Of a stretch of 64,000 nt of DNA, positions 44,338 through 51,825 are shown one piece after another (within the stretch, counting starts at the first letter, position 1; the number at the start of each line of letters is the position of its first letter). Location: contig NZ_CP027845.1 of the NCBI RefSeq assembly GCF_003015145.1, positions 1,054,001 through 1,118,000 on the forward strand, in the 5' to 3' direction. The stretch is from Candidatus Phycorickettsia trachydisci (GTDB lineage: Bacteria > Pseudomonadota > Alphaproteobacteria > Rickettsiales > Rickettsiaceae). Below the pieces are notes generated by a model that searched no databases, was not told the origin of the DNA, and saw nothing but the letters and a program-made list of their open reading frames with translations. The position numbers and the translations under genes were made by a program.

Positions 44338-45985
44338 ATGATGCGCAAGCTTATTCCTACAGAGGTGATAGAGGGGTTATATTATGAGCTTGCTAATTTA
44401 TCGCCTAGGCATCCAGCTAGACGAAGCTTGATTGAAAACACAGCAAAGGCTTTTAATGTATCGCTTGCTACGGTACGAAGAGCTATAAAGAAGTATCGTC
44501 ATCCTTATAACATTGGACGTTCTGATTACAACACGCCTAGAAAGATCAGTAAGGAGCAAATGTTAAATTATTGTGAATTGATTGCTGCCTTAAAAATGCG
44601 CTCTACTATAAAAAAGGTAAGTAATTATCTACACCAAGAGCAATAGAGATATTAGAAAATCATGGAGTAGATGTGGAAGGAAGAAGAGTAATCCCTTGTA
44701 AAGGTTTGTTAAAAAAGGCTACCATTAATCGCTACTTGAAGCGTTTTGGGCTAAATTCTAAAAACTTTAATTGTCAGCCTTTAGCAGTACGTTTTCAAGC
44801 GACCAAAAGTAATGAATGCTGGCAACTTGATTTTACCCCTTCAGATTTAAACATATCAAAGATAATTTCGGTAAAGATAAGCAAGTAATACTTGCAAGCG
44901 TAGTAGATGATAGGAGTGGCGCGATGTATCAGGAATACCATTTAAGTGAAGGAGAGAATGTTTTGATGTCACTGAAGTTTTTGTTTAATGCTATGTCAGC
45001 CAAATCAGAGAAGAGCTTGCCATTCCAAGGTATTCCTGCAATGATTTATACGGATAATGGCCCAGTTGCTAAAAGTTTAGTATTTCAGAGAGTATGCAAA
45101 CAATTAGGTATAACATTGCGCACTCACATGCCAGCGGGTAGTGATGGAAGAAGAGTGACAGCTAGATCTAAAGGGAAAGTAGAAAGAGCCTTTAACACGG
45201 TACAAAATCAGCTGGAATCTTTATATCATTTTCAAAAACCTTCTTCAATAGAAGAAGCTAATAGTTGGTTGAGAAATTATCTTACACACTACAATTCACT
45301 GCCGCATCGTCATGAAAAACATTCTCGTCTTGAAGATTGGCAGAACAATTTACCTCAAGAAGGTTATAAACAGATGTGTTCTTGGGAACGTTTTTGTCAA
45401 ATGGCGAGGCATCCTGATGAGCGTTTAGTAGATTCAAGCGCTTGTACAAGTATAGAAGGGGTGCGTTATCAGCTGATTGAGGAAATGGCTGGTGAGAAAG
45501 TGATGGTATTGGTAGGTCTGTTTGATAACGAATTATACGTAGAGTTTCATGGTCAAAAATACGGCCCTTTTTATCAAGTGGAGGGTCCTATTCCAATAAA
45601 TACTTATCGAGCATTCAAAAAGACCAGTATAGAAAGAAGGATAGATAAAATATCAGTTATAGCTAAACAAATATCTTTGCCTAGATCTGTACTTTCTGGG
45701 CAACTAGGTGATGAGTTAAAGTTGCTAACCCAAGCAGATATGATAGAAAGCAAACCTCAACCTTTTGTAGCTTTTTCGGAAGGCGAAATTGAGCAACCTT
45801 GCTTCCAAAATGCCTTAGAAGCAAAACTAGCAATTGCCAAGTTTGTAGGTAGGCCTTTAGCTACTTTATCTGAGACTCAAAGAATTGCTATTGATCAGCT
45901 TATTAGAGAAGGACTAAATAAATCTGCTTTGTTAGGAAGAGTGCGAGATTTGTTTCAATTGAAATTAGTAGTTAATAATACATAG
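44338..45985 (+). pseudogene. DDE (rve-type) transposase, two frameshifts
   Basis: Three open segments in three frames (44338-44646, 44673-44888, 44924-45985) together read as one protein of about 545 aa. The first has a helix-turn-helix (FNVSLATVRRAIKKYR). The catalytic triad is visible: Asp in WQLDFTPSD (about 44824), Asp in IYTDNGPVAKS (about 45048) and Glu in GKVERAFNTVQNQ (about 45175). Frame changes lie near 44625 and 44850; reading through restores STPRAIEILENHGV and FKHIKDNFGKDKQVILASVV. The C-terminal part resembles a Mu-type beta-barrel domain. Loss of frame suggests that transposition depends on another copy, if it happens at all. Confidence 0.85.
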
Positions 45986-45994
45986 GTAAACCAT

Positions 45995-46960
45995 ATGAAT
46001 AACGAGGTAATGCAATTTTTTGGTCTCTCTCAGCCCTTTTATCAAGCTCCTTTCATGGAAACTAAATTGATAAAACAGCAAATACAAAATATCAAATCTG
46101 CATGGAATGGTGGCATCATTGCATTGACTGGTATGGTAGGAGTCGGAAAGACAACCCTCTTATGGAAAATCCAACAGCAGCTAATTGACGAAAAGCAGAT
46201 AGTAGTCTGTAGATGATTATCAACAGATAAGAAAAAACTAAATATTATCACCCTTTACACAGCTCTTTTCTTTGATTTAGTAAAGGATAAAAAATTTAAA
46301 ATCCCTCTAGCCGCTGAAGAGAGGGAGCGTAAATTGTTAGAGGCGATCAAAAAACAAAATAAACCCATAGCCCTGTTTGTAGATGAAGCACATGACTTAA
46401 GCACTCAAACACTTGTTTCGCTCAAAAGACTTATGGATCTTGTTTATAGCAATGATTGCAAGTTAGCTGTTATACTTGCTGGTCACCCTAAACTATCTAA
46501 CGACCTCAAGCGCCCCTCTATGGAAGAGATAGGCGCTAGATCTCAGATCTTTTATCTCAATCATTGGGTAGAGAATAAACTGCACTATGGCTCATGGCTA
46601 TTTGAGCAATGCTGCAGCAAAGATGTAACCCAAGATGACATCATTACTACTGAAGCAATGGAGCTTTTAATAGAAAGCCTAGTAACGCCTTTGCAGATCA
46701 ATCATTACCTTTCTCGAAGCTTAGAACAAGGGTATACAATAGGTGTCAAACCAATTACTCCCGATATTATTCAATCGGTACTTGTACCTGATTTAAACAG
46801 CTCTACTGCTGAACTGTCTCGTCATGGCTACAACATACAAACCTTATGCGAGATCCTCAACGCCAGACCTTCTGAAGTCAGAGCTTATCTTCAAGGCCAG
46901 CTTAACCCTAATAAAGCTCAAGATTTTACCAAAGAAATCCACAAACTCGGCATTGTGTAA
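45995..46960 (+). pseudogene. Transposition ATPase (ExeA/TniB-like AAA), one in-frame stop
   Basis: An AAA ATPase of about 321 codons starting MNNEVMQFFGLSQPFYQAPF. Walker A GMVGVGKTT is near residue 47 and the Walker B-like IALFVDEAHDL near 126. A single TGA at 46214-46216 interrupts the frame between CR and LSTDKKKLN; upstream and downstream parts are in the same frame and the sequence continues normally. A one-base change (for example TCA to TGA) explains it. It follows the transposase by 9 bp, as ATPase partners do in Tn7/Tn5053-like elements. Confidence 0.85.
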
Positions 46961-46986
46961 TCTTTCTTATTATAAAAATTGATTTA

Positions 46987-46995
46987 TGCTATAAT
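46987..46995 (+). promoter_or_regulatory. Extended -10 promoter of the cargo genes
   Basis: TGCTATAAT (TGn plus a perfect TATAAT) lies 54 bp before the ATG at 47050, in the gap after the ATPase. No clear -35 box is seen. It would let the cargo be expressed independently of the broken transposition genes. Confidence 0.5.
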
Positions 46996-47049
46996 GTAGA
47001 AGAAGGTTATTTTTTACAACTTATTCTTTTGTAATTATCGGTAAAAAGA

Positions 47050-47637
47050 ATGCTAGAACATTATTATGGCTATGAATTCTTATATAATGATTATAAGGAC
47101 ATAAAAGATTCTATTAGGCAATTAGAAGAAGTAATGCCTAAACTAAGAGATAATACAAAAGCATTACAAGATTTTGAGCTACCTGATAGGCCAATATTTA
47201 AAAATATCTTACATGATTTAAGGAAAACTGATGTAATCTTTAGAGAGATACAGCCTACACTAAAGCAATATATAGGACAAAATGGCAATGGGTCCTCTAG
47301 AAATTCTATTTCAAGTAGCATCAATAAGGTATGCTCTTTAATTGAAAATTATCAAAAAAAAGCACATGAATATCTCGGAGATTTAATAGACTCATTCTTC
47401 AACCTTGATACAGAGGAGGATTATTCTCATCTGTTAGAAGAGTTGCACAATAGTCAAGAATATTTCGATGATGCCAGTTTACTCAGGGATACAGCCCTCA
47501 AAATGTGTGATAGCCAATTTAGGGAAGAACATGGTATATCAGAATCAGATGCTGTAAAAATTTTTGCTGGATCAACAGGCCAACTAAGTACATTAGGAGA
47601 AGACACTACAGACATAATACAGCAATATAACTTATAG
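47050..47637 (+). CDS. Cargo protein of unknown function, partner of the deaminase-domain protein
   Basis: I do not recognise the 195-aa product. It is nearly all helical, acidic and without membrane segments (IRQLEEVMPKLRDNTKALQD, later LENYQKKAHEYLGDLIDSFF). Its stop codon directly abuts the ATG of the deaminase-domain gene, so the two are translated together. In toxin-immunity pairs an acidic helical protein next to a deaminase is often the antidote; a chaperone or a domain split from the same polypeptide is also possible. It lies inside the transposon, after a promoter of its own. Confidence 0.65.
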   Translation: MLEHYYGYEFLYNDYKDIKDSIRQLEEVMPKLRDNTKALQDFELPDRPIFKNILHDLRKTDVIFREIQPTLKQYIGQNGNGSSRNSISSSINKVCSLIENYQKKAHEYLGDLIDSFFNLDTEEDYSHLLEELHNSQEYFDDASLLRDTALKMCDSQFREEHGISESDAVKIFAGSTGQLSTLGEDTTDIIQQYNL

Positions 47638-48774
47638 ATGGATAGTAGAATAGCTTTCCATGGAAAGGTTGATAATTATTACTTTCTTCCATATAATTGG
47701 AGAATATTAGATGCTTTAGCAAACATATTTCATATAAAAACTGATTGCGCTGCTATTTTTATATATAAAGATATACTATATCTCTCTTATAATAGTCAGA
47801 TTAGACCAAATAATACTGAAGCTCGTAACTCTATAGAACTAATATATCGAGTTATTTCTAGCGGTTTAAATAGAGAATCTTTAACTTTATATCTACTGCT
47901 AAATGAGAGTTTTATCAAATTTATTAAGAATCAACACAGATACGAGTGTAAAATTCAGGGAGATGAGGATTTCAAAAATCAATTAGCATTTTTCAAAGAA
48001 CGGCATGCAGAGCTCATGAATAAATTGAAAACTAATATTACCCAATCTGAAGCTATAGATCCAAGTTGTATGGAAATCAAAGATGCATATTTTGGAATCA
48101 TTGATTCATTGAAGCAATATAATACTCTTCTTAGGTCAAAGAAGAAAAAAGATATCGAAGTAAAAGAACAAATTTTGCGTCCTATGCAAGATGTCGAAAA
48201 GGTTTTATATTCTATGAAAAATGGATACAGTATAGCAGGCTATAGAATACTTGATAATAAAGAAGGCTTGCATGCTGAGTATAACATCACACTTCATTTT
48301 CCATTTGTTGATAAAGCTAACAATTACATAGGCGTTACAAAACTTTGCTGTGGATTTTGCCATCAGTATTTAATGTCAAAAGGATACAAACACCGTGGTA
48401 CTCATGGAGTATGCGATGGAAATTGGGATATGCTTTATTCAAGCCCCCAATTTGAAGACTTTAAAACTAAAGTCTTATTTAAATCGACTAGATTAGATCT
48501 CACAAACCAGCCTTTTGAATGGAGAAGATTATCTACAGATAATTTTGAAAAGCTTATAGCTCAATCAGAACAATTAGGTAATCTTGAACAACGAAGTGAA
48601 TTGCATAAACTTAAGAAAGACCTAGGGCTTAATCCAAGTTGCGGTAAAGCAATATCAGATTTTTTTGATTCCTTAGGCTCGTCAATAAATTACTGCTGCA
48701 GCAAATTTTCTAATATGATTTCAAGTCAATATACTGAAGTAAGTGATCCATCCCCAAGTGAGCACAGCCTTTAA
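47638..48774 (+). CDS. Deaminase-domain protein (OTT_1508-like), transposon cargo
   Basis: The 378-aa protein carries a deaminase-type zinc site: HAE at 212-214 (GLHAEYNI), then after a hydrophobic strand and NNYIGVTKLCC the metal cysteines C238xxC241 (CCGFC). KHRGTHGVCDG follows near residue 251. HAE, K.CC..C and RGTHG in this order are, to my knowledge, the signature of the OTT_1508-like deaminases described from Orientia and fungi. The N-terminal 190 residues are helical and unassigned; the C-terminal 100 include a Cys-rich patch. The target (nucleic acid, nucleotide or other) is unknown. The frame is intact although the transposition genes are broken. Confidence 0.75.
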   Translation: MDSRIAFHGKVDNYYFLPYNWRILDALANIFHIKTDCAAIFIYKDILYLSYNSQIRPNNTEARNSIELIYRVISSGLNRESLTLYLLLNESFIKFIKNQHRYECKIQGDEDFKNQLAFFKERHAELMNKLKTNITQSEAIDPSCMEIKDAYFGIIDSLKQYNTLLRSKKKKDIEVKEQILRPMQDVEKVLYSMKNGYSIAGYRILDNKEGLHAEYNITLHFPFVDKANNYIGVTKLCCGFCHQYLMSKGYKHRGTHGVCDGNWDMLYSSPQFEDFKTKVLFKSTRLDLTNQPFEWRRLSTDNFEKLIAQSEQLGNLEQRSELHKLKKDLGLNPSCGKAISDFFDSLGSSINYCCSKFSNMISSQYTEVSDPSPSEHSL

Positions 48775-48798
48775 TTGGGTCAAATGAGACTTAACTTA

Positions 48799-48946
48799 TT
48801 TATTACATTATAGGATCAAATAAACTGAGCCTGATTAAAATATAGGAGTAGTTAATGTGAGCCGGAAATTTTTCACGATCAATTAATTAGAGCCAGTTTT
48901 TGCGGATAAAAGCGAGCCAGCCTCATTATGAAATCGAGCCGCTACA
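48799..48946 (+). repeat. Right transposon end, intact GAGCC array
   Basis: Five GAGCC motifs lie at 48827, 48859, 48890, 48914 and 48936 (spacing 32, 31, 24, 22). The last is 6 bp from the tip ...CGCTACA, the same distance as at the left end. These are probably the transposase binding sites. Confidence 0.8.
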
Positions 48947-49175
48947 TTTATCCATGTTCACTACCTGTTACAATTTTTCGACGAAATCAGGAGATATTTC
49001 AATCAAATTATAACCCAATTTGCCTATCATAAACGTAATTACTTCTCAAGCATGATAGATTAATTGAAGATATAGCATTTTTTATTAGCAAAAACTTCCT
49101 TCATCCTTATCAAATTAGGGTTAAAATCTTTTATTATTCCTTACTGCATCAAAAATTGTGAACCTTTTATACAGA
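48947..49175 (-). pseudogene. Decayed second copy of ruvC, central part (split by transposon)
   Basis: After the TTTATC duplication (48947-48952) the alignment with ruvC resumes at CATGTTCACTACC (ruvC: CATGTCCACTACC, 50281) and runs to about 49175 (ruvC about 50507). The 5' 120 bp of the gene are missing. Together with 41456-41584 it represents about three quarters of ruvC. From 49176 to about 49264 I see nothing; then copy B of the duplication begins. Confidence 0.85.
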
Positions 49176-49351
49176 TATTATACTTTTTATAAATAGTATA
49201 TATATGATTACTCACACCAGATTTGTATTTGTTTTGATACAAAGATTCTCAAGAATTGCTATTTAGTTAATCTTTATTCTAGGCTTTTTAATAAACTGAT
49301 TTATTAATTAAAAAAATTATTAATTATGGTTAATTTTATACAATAAGGCAC

Positions 49352-49380
49352 TTGCGTTGGTTGTAAATTAGTATTATATT
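49352..49380 (+). promoter_or_regulatory. Near-consensus promoter of the 49568 gene
   Basis: TTGCGT, a 17-bp spacer and TATATT, at the place equivalent to 40717-40745 in copy A. It predicts a leader of about 180 nt. Confidence 0.65.
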
Positions 49381-49444
49381 TACTATATGCTTAAGTAACT
49401 AAAAAGAAGTTTATTTATATAAGTATTGTAAAAATATCTTTGAA

Positions 49445-49473
49445 AAGCAAATTTATAAAAAAATAATTTGCTT
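49445..49473 (+). other. Leader hairpin, copy B
   Basis: AAGCAAATT and AATTTGCTT pair perfectly (9 bp) around an AT-rich loop, about 95 nt before the ATG. The stem sequence differs from that in copy A although flanking leader segments are alike. Confidence 0.5.
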
Positions 49474-49567
49474 AGTTAAAATGTATTCAATATTTATATT
49501 TGTTAAAAATGATTTGGTTATAAAGTATGTAAAAACAAATTAATATTAAAATTTATAGATAAGATAT

Positions 49568-50131
49568 ATGTCCAGTCCTGAGAATTTTCGCCTTAATAAT
49601 TTACCACAAATTGCAGCAGAAAACGTATTGACAAATACAGCAGAAGTGATAGCAGAGGGAGCAAGCGCTGTAATACAAAATGCAGTAGATACCGCAGCAG
49701 AAGCAGCGGGAGCTGTGGTGCAAAATGCACCAGAAGTAGTAGCAGATGTAGCAGGAAATGTACTAGAAATCGTAATAGCAGACCCAACAGATGCAGTAGA
49801 AGCCAATACTATTATAAATAGAATCAGAGAATTTGCTAACTTTAGTCCTAGAGAGTTATTCGATGGATTATTTGGGGAAAATGGGTTTATAAGTAGCCAA
49901 CCAACATCAGTTAAAATAGCAGCTGCATTAGCTGTTCTTGGTGCTTGTGGTGCAATAGGTATGGTTGCGAAAAGCTTATATACAAAATCTTCTGACGCAG
50001 TCGAGGAACAAAATGACGAAGCTTTAGCTTTAGTTTCTGATTCCAATGATGTAGCTTCAGAATTTATTCAAGAAGATGTAAAAGAGCTTGGAGCGTTTAA
50101 TGTTGAAGCTGAACCAATTCCAGTCCAGTAG
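49568..50131 (+). CDS. Small Ala-rich membrane protein, family B (paralogue of 40923-41438)
   Basis: A 187-aa paralogue of the copy A protein. Residues of about 15-80 are an A/V/N/E-rich stretch with repeats such as VIQNAVDTAAEAAGAVVQNA. Then come NTIINRIREFANFSPREL, QPTSVKIAAALAVLGACGAI (one helix, about 117-136) and KSLYTKSSDAV. The acidic tail ends in PVQ. The two copies are most alike in the NRIREF-to-helix block and least alike in the Ala-rich stretch, which suggests that the block is the functional core. It is convergent with ruvC, whose stop lies 18 bp away. Function unknown. Confidence 0.72.
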   Translation: MSSPENFRLNNLPQIAAENVLTNTAEVIAEGASAVIQNAVDTAAEAAGAVVQNAPEVVADVAGNVLEIVIADPTDAVEANTIINRIREFANFSPRELFDGLFGENGFISSQPTSVKIAAALAVLGACGAIGMVAKSLYTKSSDAVEEQNDEALALVSDSNDVASEFIQEDVKELGAFNVEAEPIPVQ

Positions 50132-50149
50132 TACCAATTGTTTAGGGCG

Positions 50150-50632
50150 TTAAAGTAAGCTATGGTTTAACACCCCAACAGCAAAAGCAACAGCCAACGC
50201 ATCGCTTTCATCTGGCGATATCTTAAGTTGGCTTTGCTTCAAAATAATCTTTATCATATAAAAAACCTGATTTTTGTCAGCATGTCCACTACCCGTTACT
50301 GTTTTCTTAACAGAATTAGGAGATATTTCACTAAAATTACACCCCAATTTGCCTATCACAGACATAATGGCACCCCTTGCGTGACATAGTTTAATTGATG
50401 ATGCGGCATTTTTATTGATAAAAACTTCTTCCATCCCTATCAAATTAGGTTTAAAATCATTTATTATTCCTTCTACGCCAGAAATAATGTGAGAAAGTCT
50501 CATATACAGCGGCTCAGAAGGCTTGGTCTTAATTAAACCGCTTGCAATGTAATCAATGTTACTGTAATTATTGAAACGAATAACGCCATATCCTACATTA
50601 TTAATTCCTGGATCGATGCCTAAAATAATCAT
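50150..50632 (-). CDS. ruvC: Holliday junction resolvase RuvC
   Basis: RuvC cuts Holliday junctions with RuvAB. The 160-aa product has the RNase H-like active site: Asp7 in ILGIDPGINNVGYGV, Glu in IGMEEVFINKNAASS near 66-69, and the Asp pair in SPDESDALAVAFA near 138-145. Length is normal. ruvA and ruvB are not nearby. A degenerate duplicate lies at 41456-41584 and 48947-49175. It starts 6 bp from pld, which is divergent. Confidence 0.95.
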   Translation of the reverse strand: MIILGIDPGINNVGYGVIRFNNYSNIDYIASGLIKTKPSEPLYMRLSHIISGVEGIINDFKPNLIGMEEVFINKNAASSIKLCHARGAIMSVIGKLGCNFSEISPNSVKKTVTGSGHADKNQVFYMIKIILKQSQLKISPDESDALAVAFAVGVLNHSLL

Positions 50633-50638
50633 AAATAA

Positions 50639-51226
50639 ATGTATAAAATGCTGCTTAAAATACTAAAAAAATCTATCTCTAAAAAAAGCTTACAAGGCAA
50701 ATCTATGCTTTTTGCATTTGCTATTGGGGCTCTGAGTGGAGTTGGCTATGTAGACTTTACAAAGCGCGAGTGGTACAGTCAAGATGCAGATCTTAGGGCA
50801 GTCAACGTATGCTTCACTCCTCCTTCAGGATGCTCTGAGCTTATCGCACGGGAAATATCTCACGCTTCAAGCGATATTTATATCCAAGCTTATGGCTTTA
50901 CTTCACAAAAAATTGTAAACCAAATACTTGCCGCTCACAATAAGGGAGTAAAGGTTAATGTAATGCTTGATAAATCTAATCTTACGGATAGATACTCTAA
51001 AATTTCGCAACTAATCGATGCTGGAATTCAAGTGAAGGTTGATAAACTACCAGGAATAGCGCATAATAAAATTATAATTATAGATAAGGCAAAAGTAATT
51101 ACTGGATCTTTTAATTTTACAAATAACGCTGATCAAAAAAATGCAGAGAATGTTTTGTTGATTCAGGATGCAAATTTGGCAGCTACGTATTTGAAAAATT
51201 GGTACGCAAGATATGCTGCAAACTGA
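50639..51226 (+). CDS. pld: Phospholipase D-family protein (single HKD motif)
   Basis: A 195-aa PLD/Nuc-type phosphodiesterase. A hydrophobic N-terminal segment (MLFAFAIGALSGVGYVDF, about 23-40) may be a signal anchor. The single HKD motif reads HNKIIIIDKAKVITGSFNFT near 141-160, with Ser and Asn in the SFN position. Single-motif proteins dimerise. Rickettsia have a similar small PLD linked to escape from the phagosome; nuclease or phospholipase activity cannot be told apart here. engB overlaps its end by 14 bp. Confidence 0.9.
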   Translation: MYKMLLKILKKSISKKSLQGKSMLFAFAIGALSGVGYVDFTKREWYSQDADLRAVNVCFTPPSGCSELIAREISHASSDIYIQAYGFTSQKIVNQILAAHNKGVKVNVMLDKSNLTDRYSKISQLIDAGIQVKVDKLPGIAHNKIIIIDKAKVITGSFNFTNNADQKNAENVLLIQDANLAATYLKNWYARYAAN

Positions 51227-51818
51227 TATAAAATTTATTGCCGGATTTGCAACTAAAAGGTCCTTAAGAAGCTTTGGCATTCCTGAAATTGCTTTACTTG
51301 GTAAATCAAATGTAGGTAAATCATCACTTTTGAACCAATTATGCAACAAGAAAAACCTAGCTCGAGTTTCTAAAACTCCAGGTTGTACACAACAAATAAA
51401 TTTTTTCTCCGTTGGGGGTAAATTTATTATTACAGATTTGCCGGGATATGGTTTTGCTAAGGTATCTAAAAATATGCAGGATAATTGGCAAGATCTTATT
51501 AATTCTTATCTTGCAGATAATAAAAATTTAGTGCAAATTATTTTATTAATAGATGCACGCAGAGGAATTAAGGAAAATGATCTAAGCGTGATGGCACTGA
51601 TTCATGATTGTGGTAAACAATTTGATCTAGTTTTTACGAAAATAGATAAAATATTAGAATCAGATATGATAAGATTGGAAGAGCAGGTAGCAGAAGTTGC
51701 GGATTATTATTCATGCTCTCCACAAGTTTTTTTTACTAGTAACAAAGAAAAGCGCGGTGTACAAAAACTACGAAATTATATCTTCAATACCCTCCCCAAA
51801 GCAAGAAACACAGAATAG
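51213..51818 (+). CDS. engB: Ribosome biogenesis GTPase EngB (YsxC/YihA)
   Basis: A 201-aa GTPase needed for large-subunit assembly. G1 GKSNVGKSS is near residues 30-38, the G2 Thr in SKTPGCTQQINFF near 56-68, G3 DLPGYGFAKV near 75-84, and G4 TKIDKI near 140-145. Length is normal. It overlaps pld by 14 bp, and the argB-like gene follows at once, an arrangement common in alphaproteobacteria. Confidence 0.94.
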   Translation: MLQTDIKFIAGFATKRSLRSFGIPEIALLGKSNVGKSSLLNQLCNKKNLARVSKTPGCTQQINFFSVGGKFIITDLPGYGFAKVSKNMQDNWQDLINSYLADNKNLVQIILLIDARRGIKENDLSVMALIHDCGKQFDLVFTKIDKILESDMIRLEEQVAEVADYYSCSPQVFFTSNKEKRGVQKLRNYIFNTLPKARNTE

Positions 51819-51825
51819 ATCTAAG

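Larger units (their letters stand above)
41585..48946 (+). mobile_element. 7.4-kb DDE/ATPase/serine-recombinase transposon with group II intron and deaminase cargo
   Basis: The element is bounded by imperfect inverted tips (TGTGGCGGCTTGATTTC at the left and the complement of GAAATCGAGCCGCTACA at the right) and a 6-bp direct repeat. Each end is an array of GAGCC motifs. Inside, in order: a left end carrying a group II intron, serine recombinase, DDE transposase (two frameshifts), AAA ATPase (one nonsense codon), and a two-gene cargo with a deaminase domain. Gene content (rve transposase, ExeA/TniB-like ATPase, resolvase) and multi-site ends resemble the Tn7/Tn5053/Mu class. I cannot name the family. 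It is inserted in a decayed ruvC copy. Confidence 0.85.
49265..50507. repeat. Copy B of a tandem duplication (promoter, leader, family B gene, ruvC)
   Basis: Copy A runs from about 40652 to 41584 and resumes at 48947-49175; copy B begins near 49265 (TTATTCTAG in both). Order, orientation and spacing of promoter, leader, membrane-protein gene and convergent ruvC are the same in both. Only copy B keeps a working ruvC. Confidence 0.75.

Noticed and set aside
44625-44888. Programmed frameshifting in the transposase
   Set aside because: No clear slippery heptamer was seen at either change of frame, and two shifts plus a stop in the neighbouring gene fit decay better. Comparison with intact relatives would settle it.
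46214-46216. TGA in the ATPase gene read as a recoded codon (Trp or Sec)
   Set aside because: TGA acts as a normal stop elsewhere in the window and no SECIS-like structure follows. A simple nonsense mutation in a gene next to a doubly frameshifted transposase is more likely.
41456-49175. A working second ruvC made by splicing out the transposon
   Set aside because: The copy has in-frame stops outside the insertion and lacks the 5' 120 bp, so it would be dead even without the element.
51697-51825. Upstream ATG start for the argB-like gene
   Set aside because: It would overlap engB by 122 bp and add 43 residues without ArgB similarity; the in-frame GTG at 51826 is preferred.
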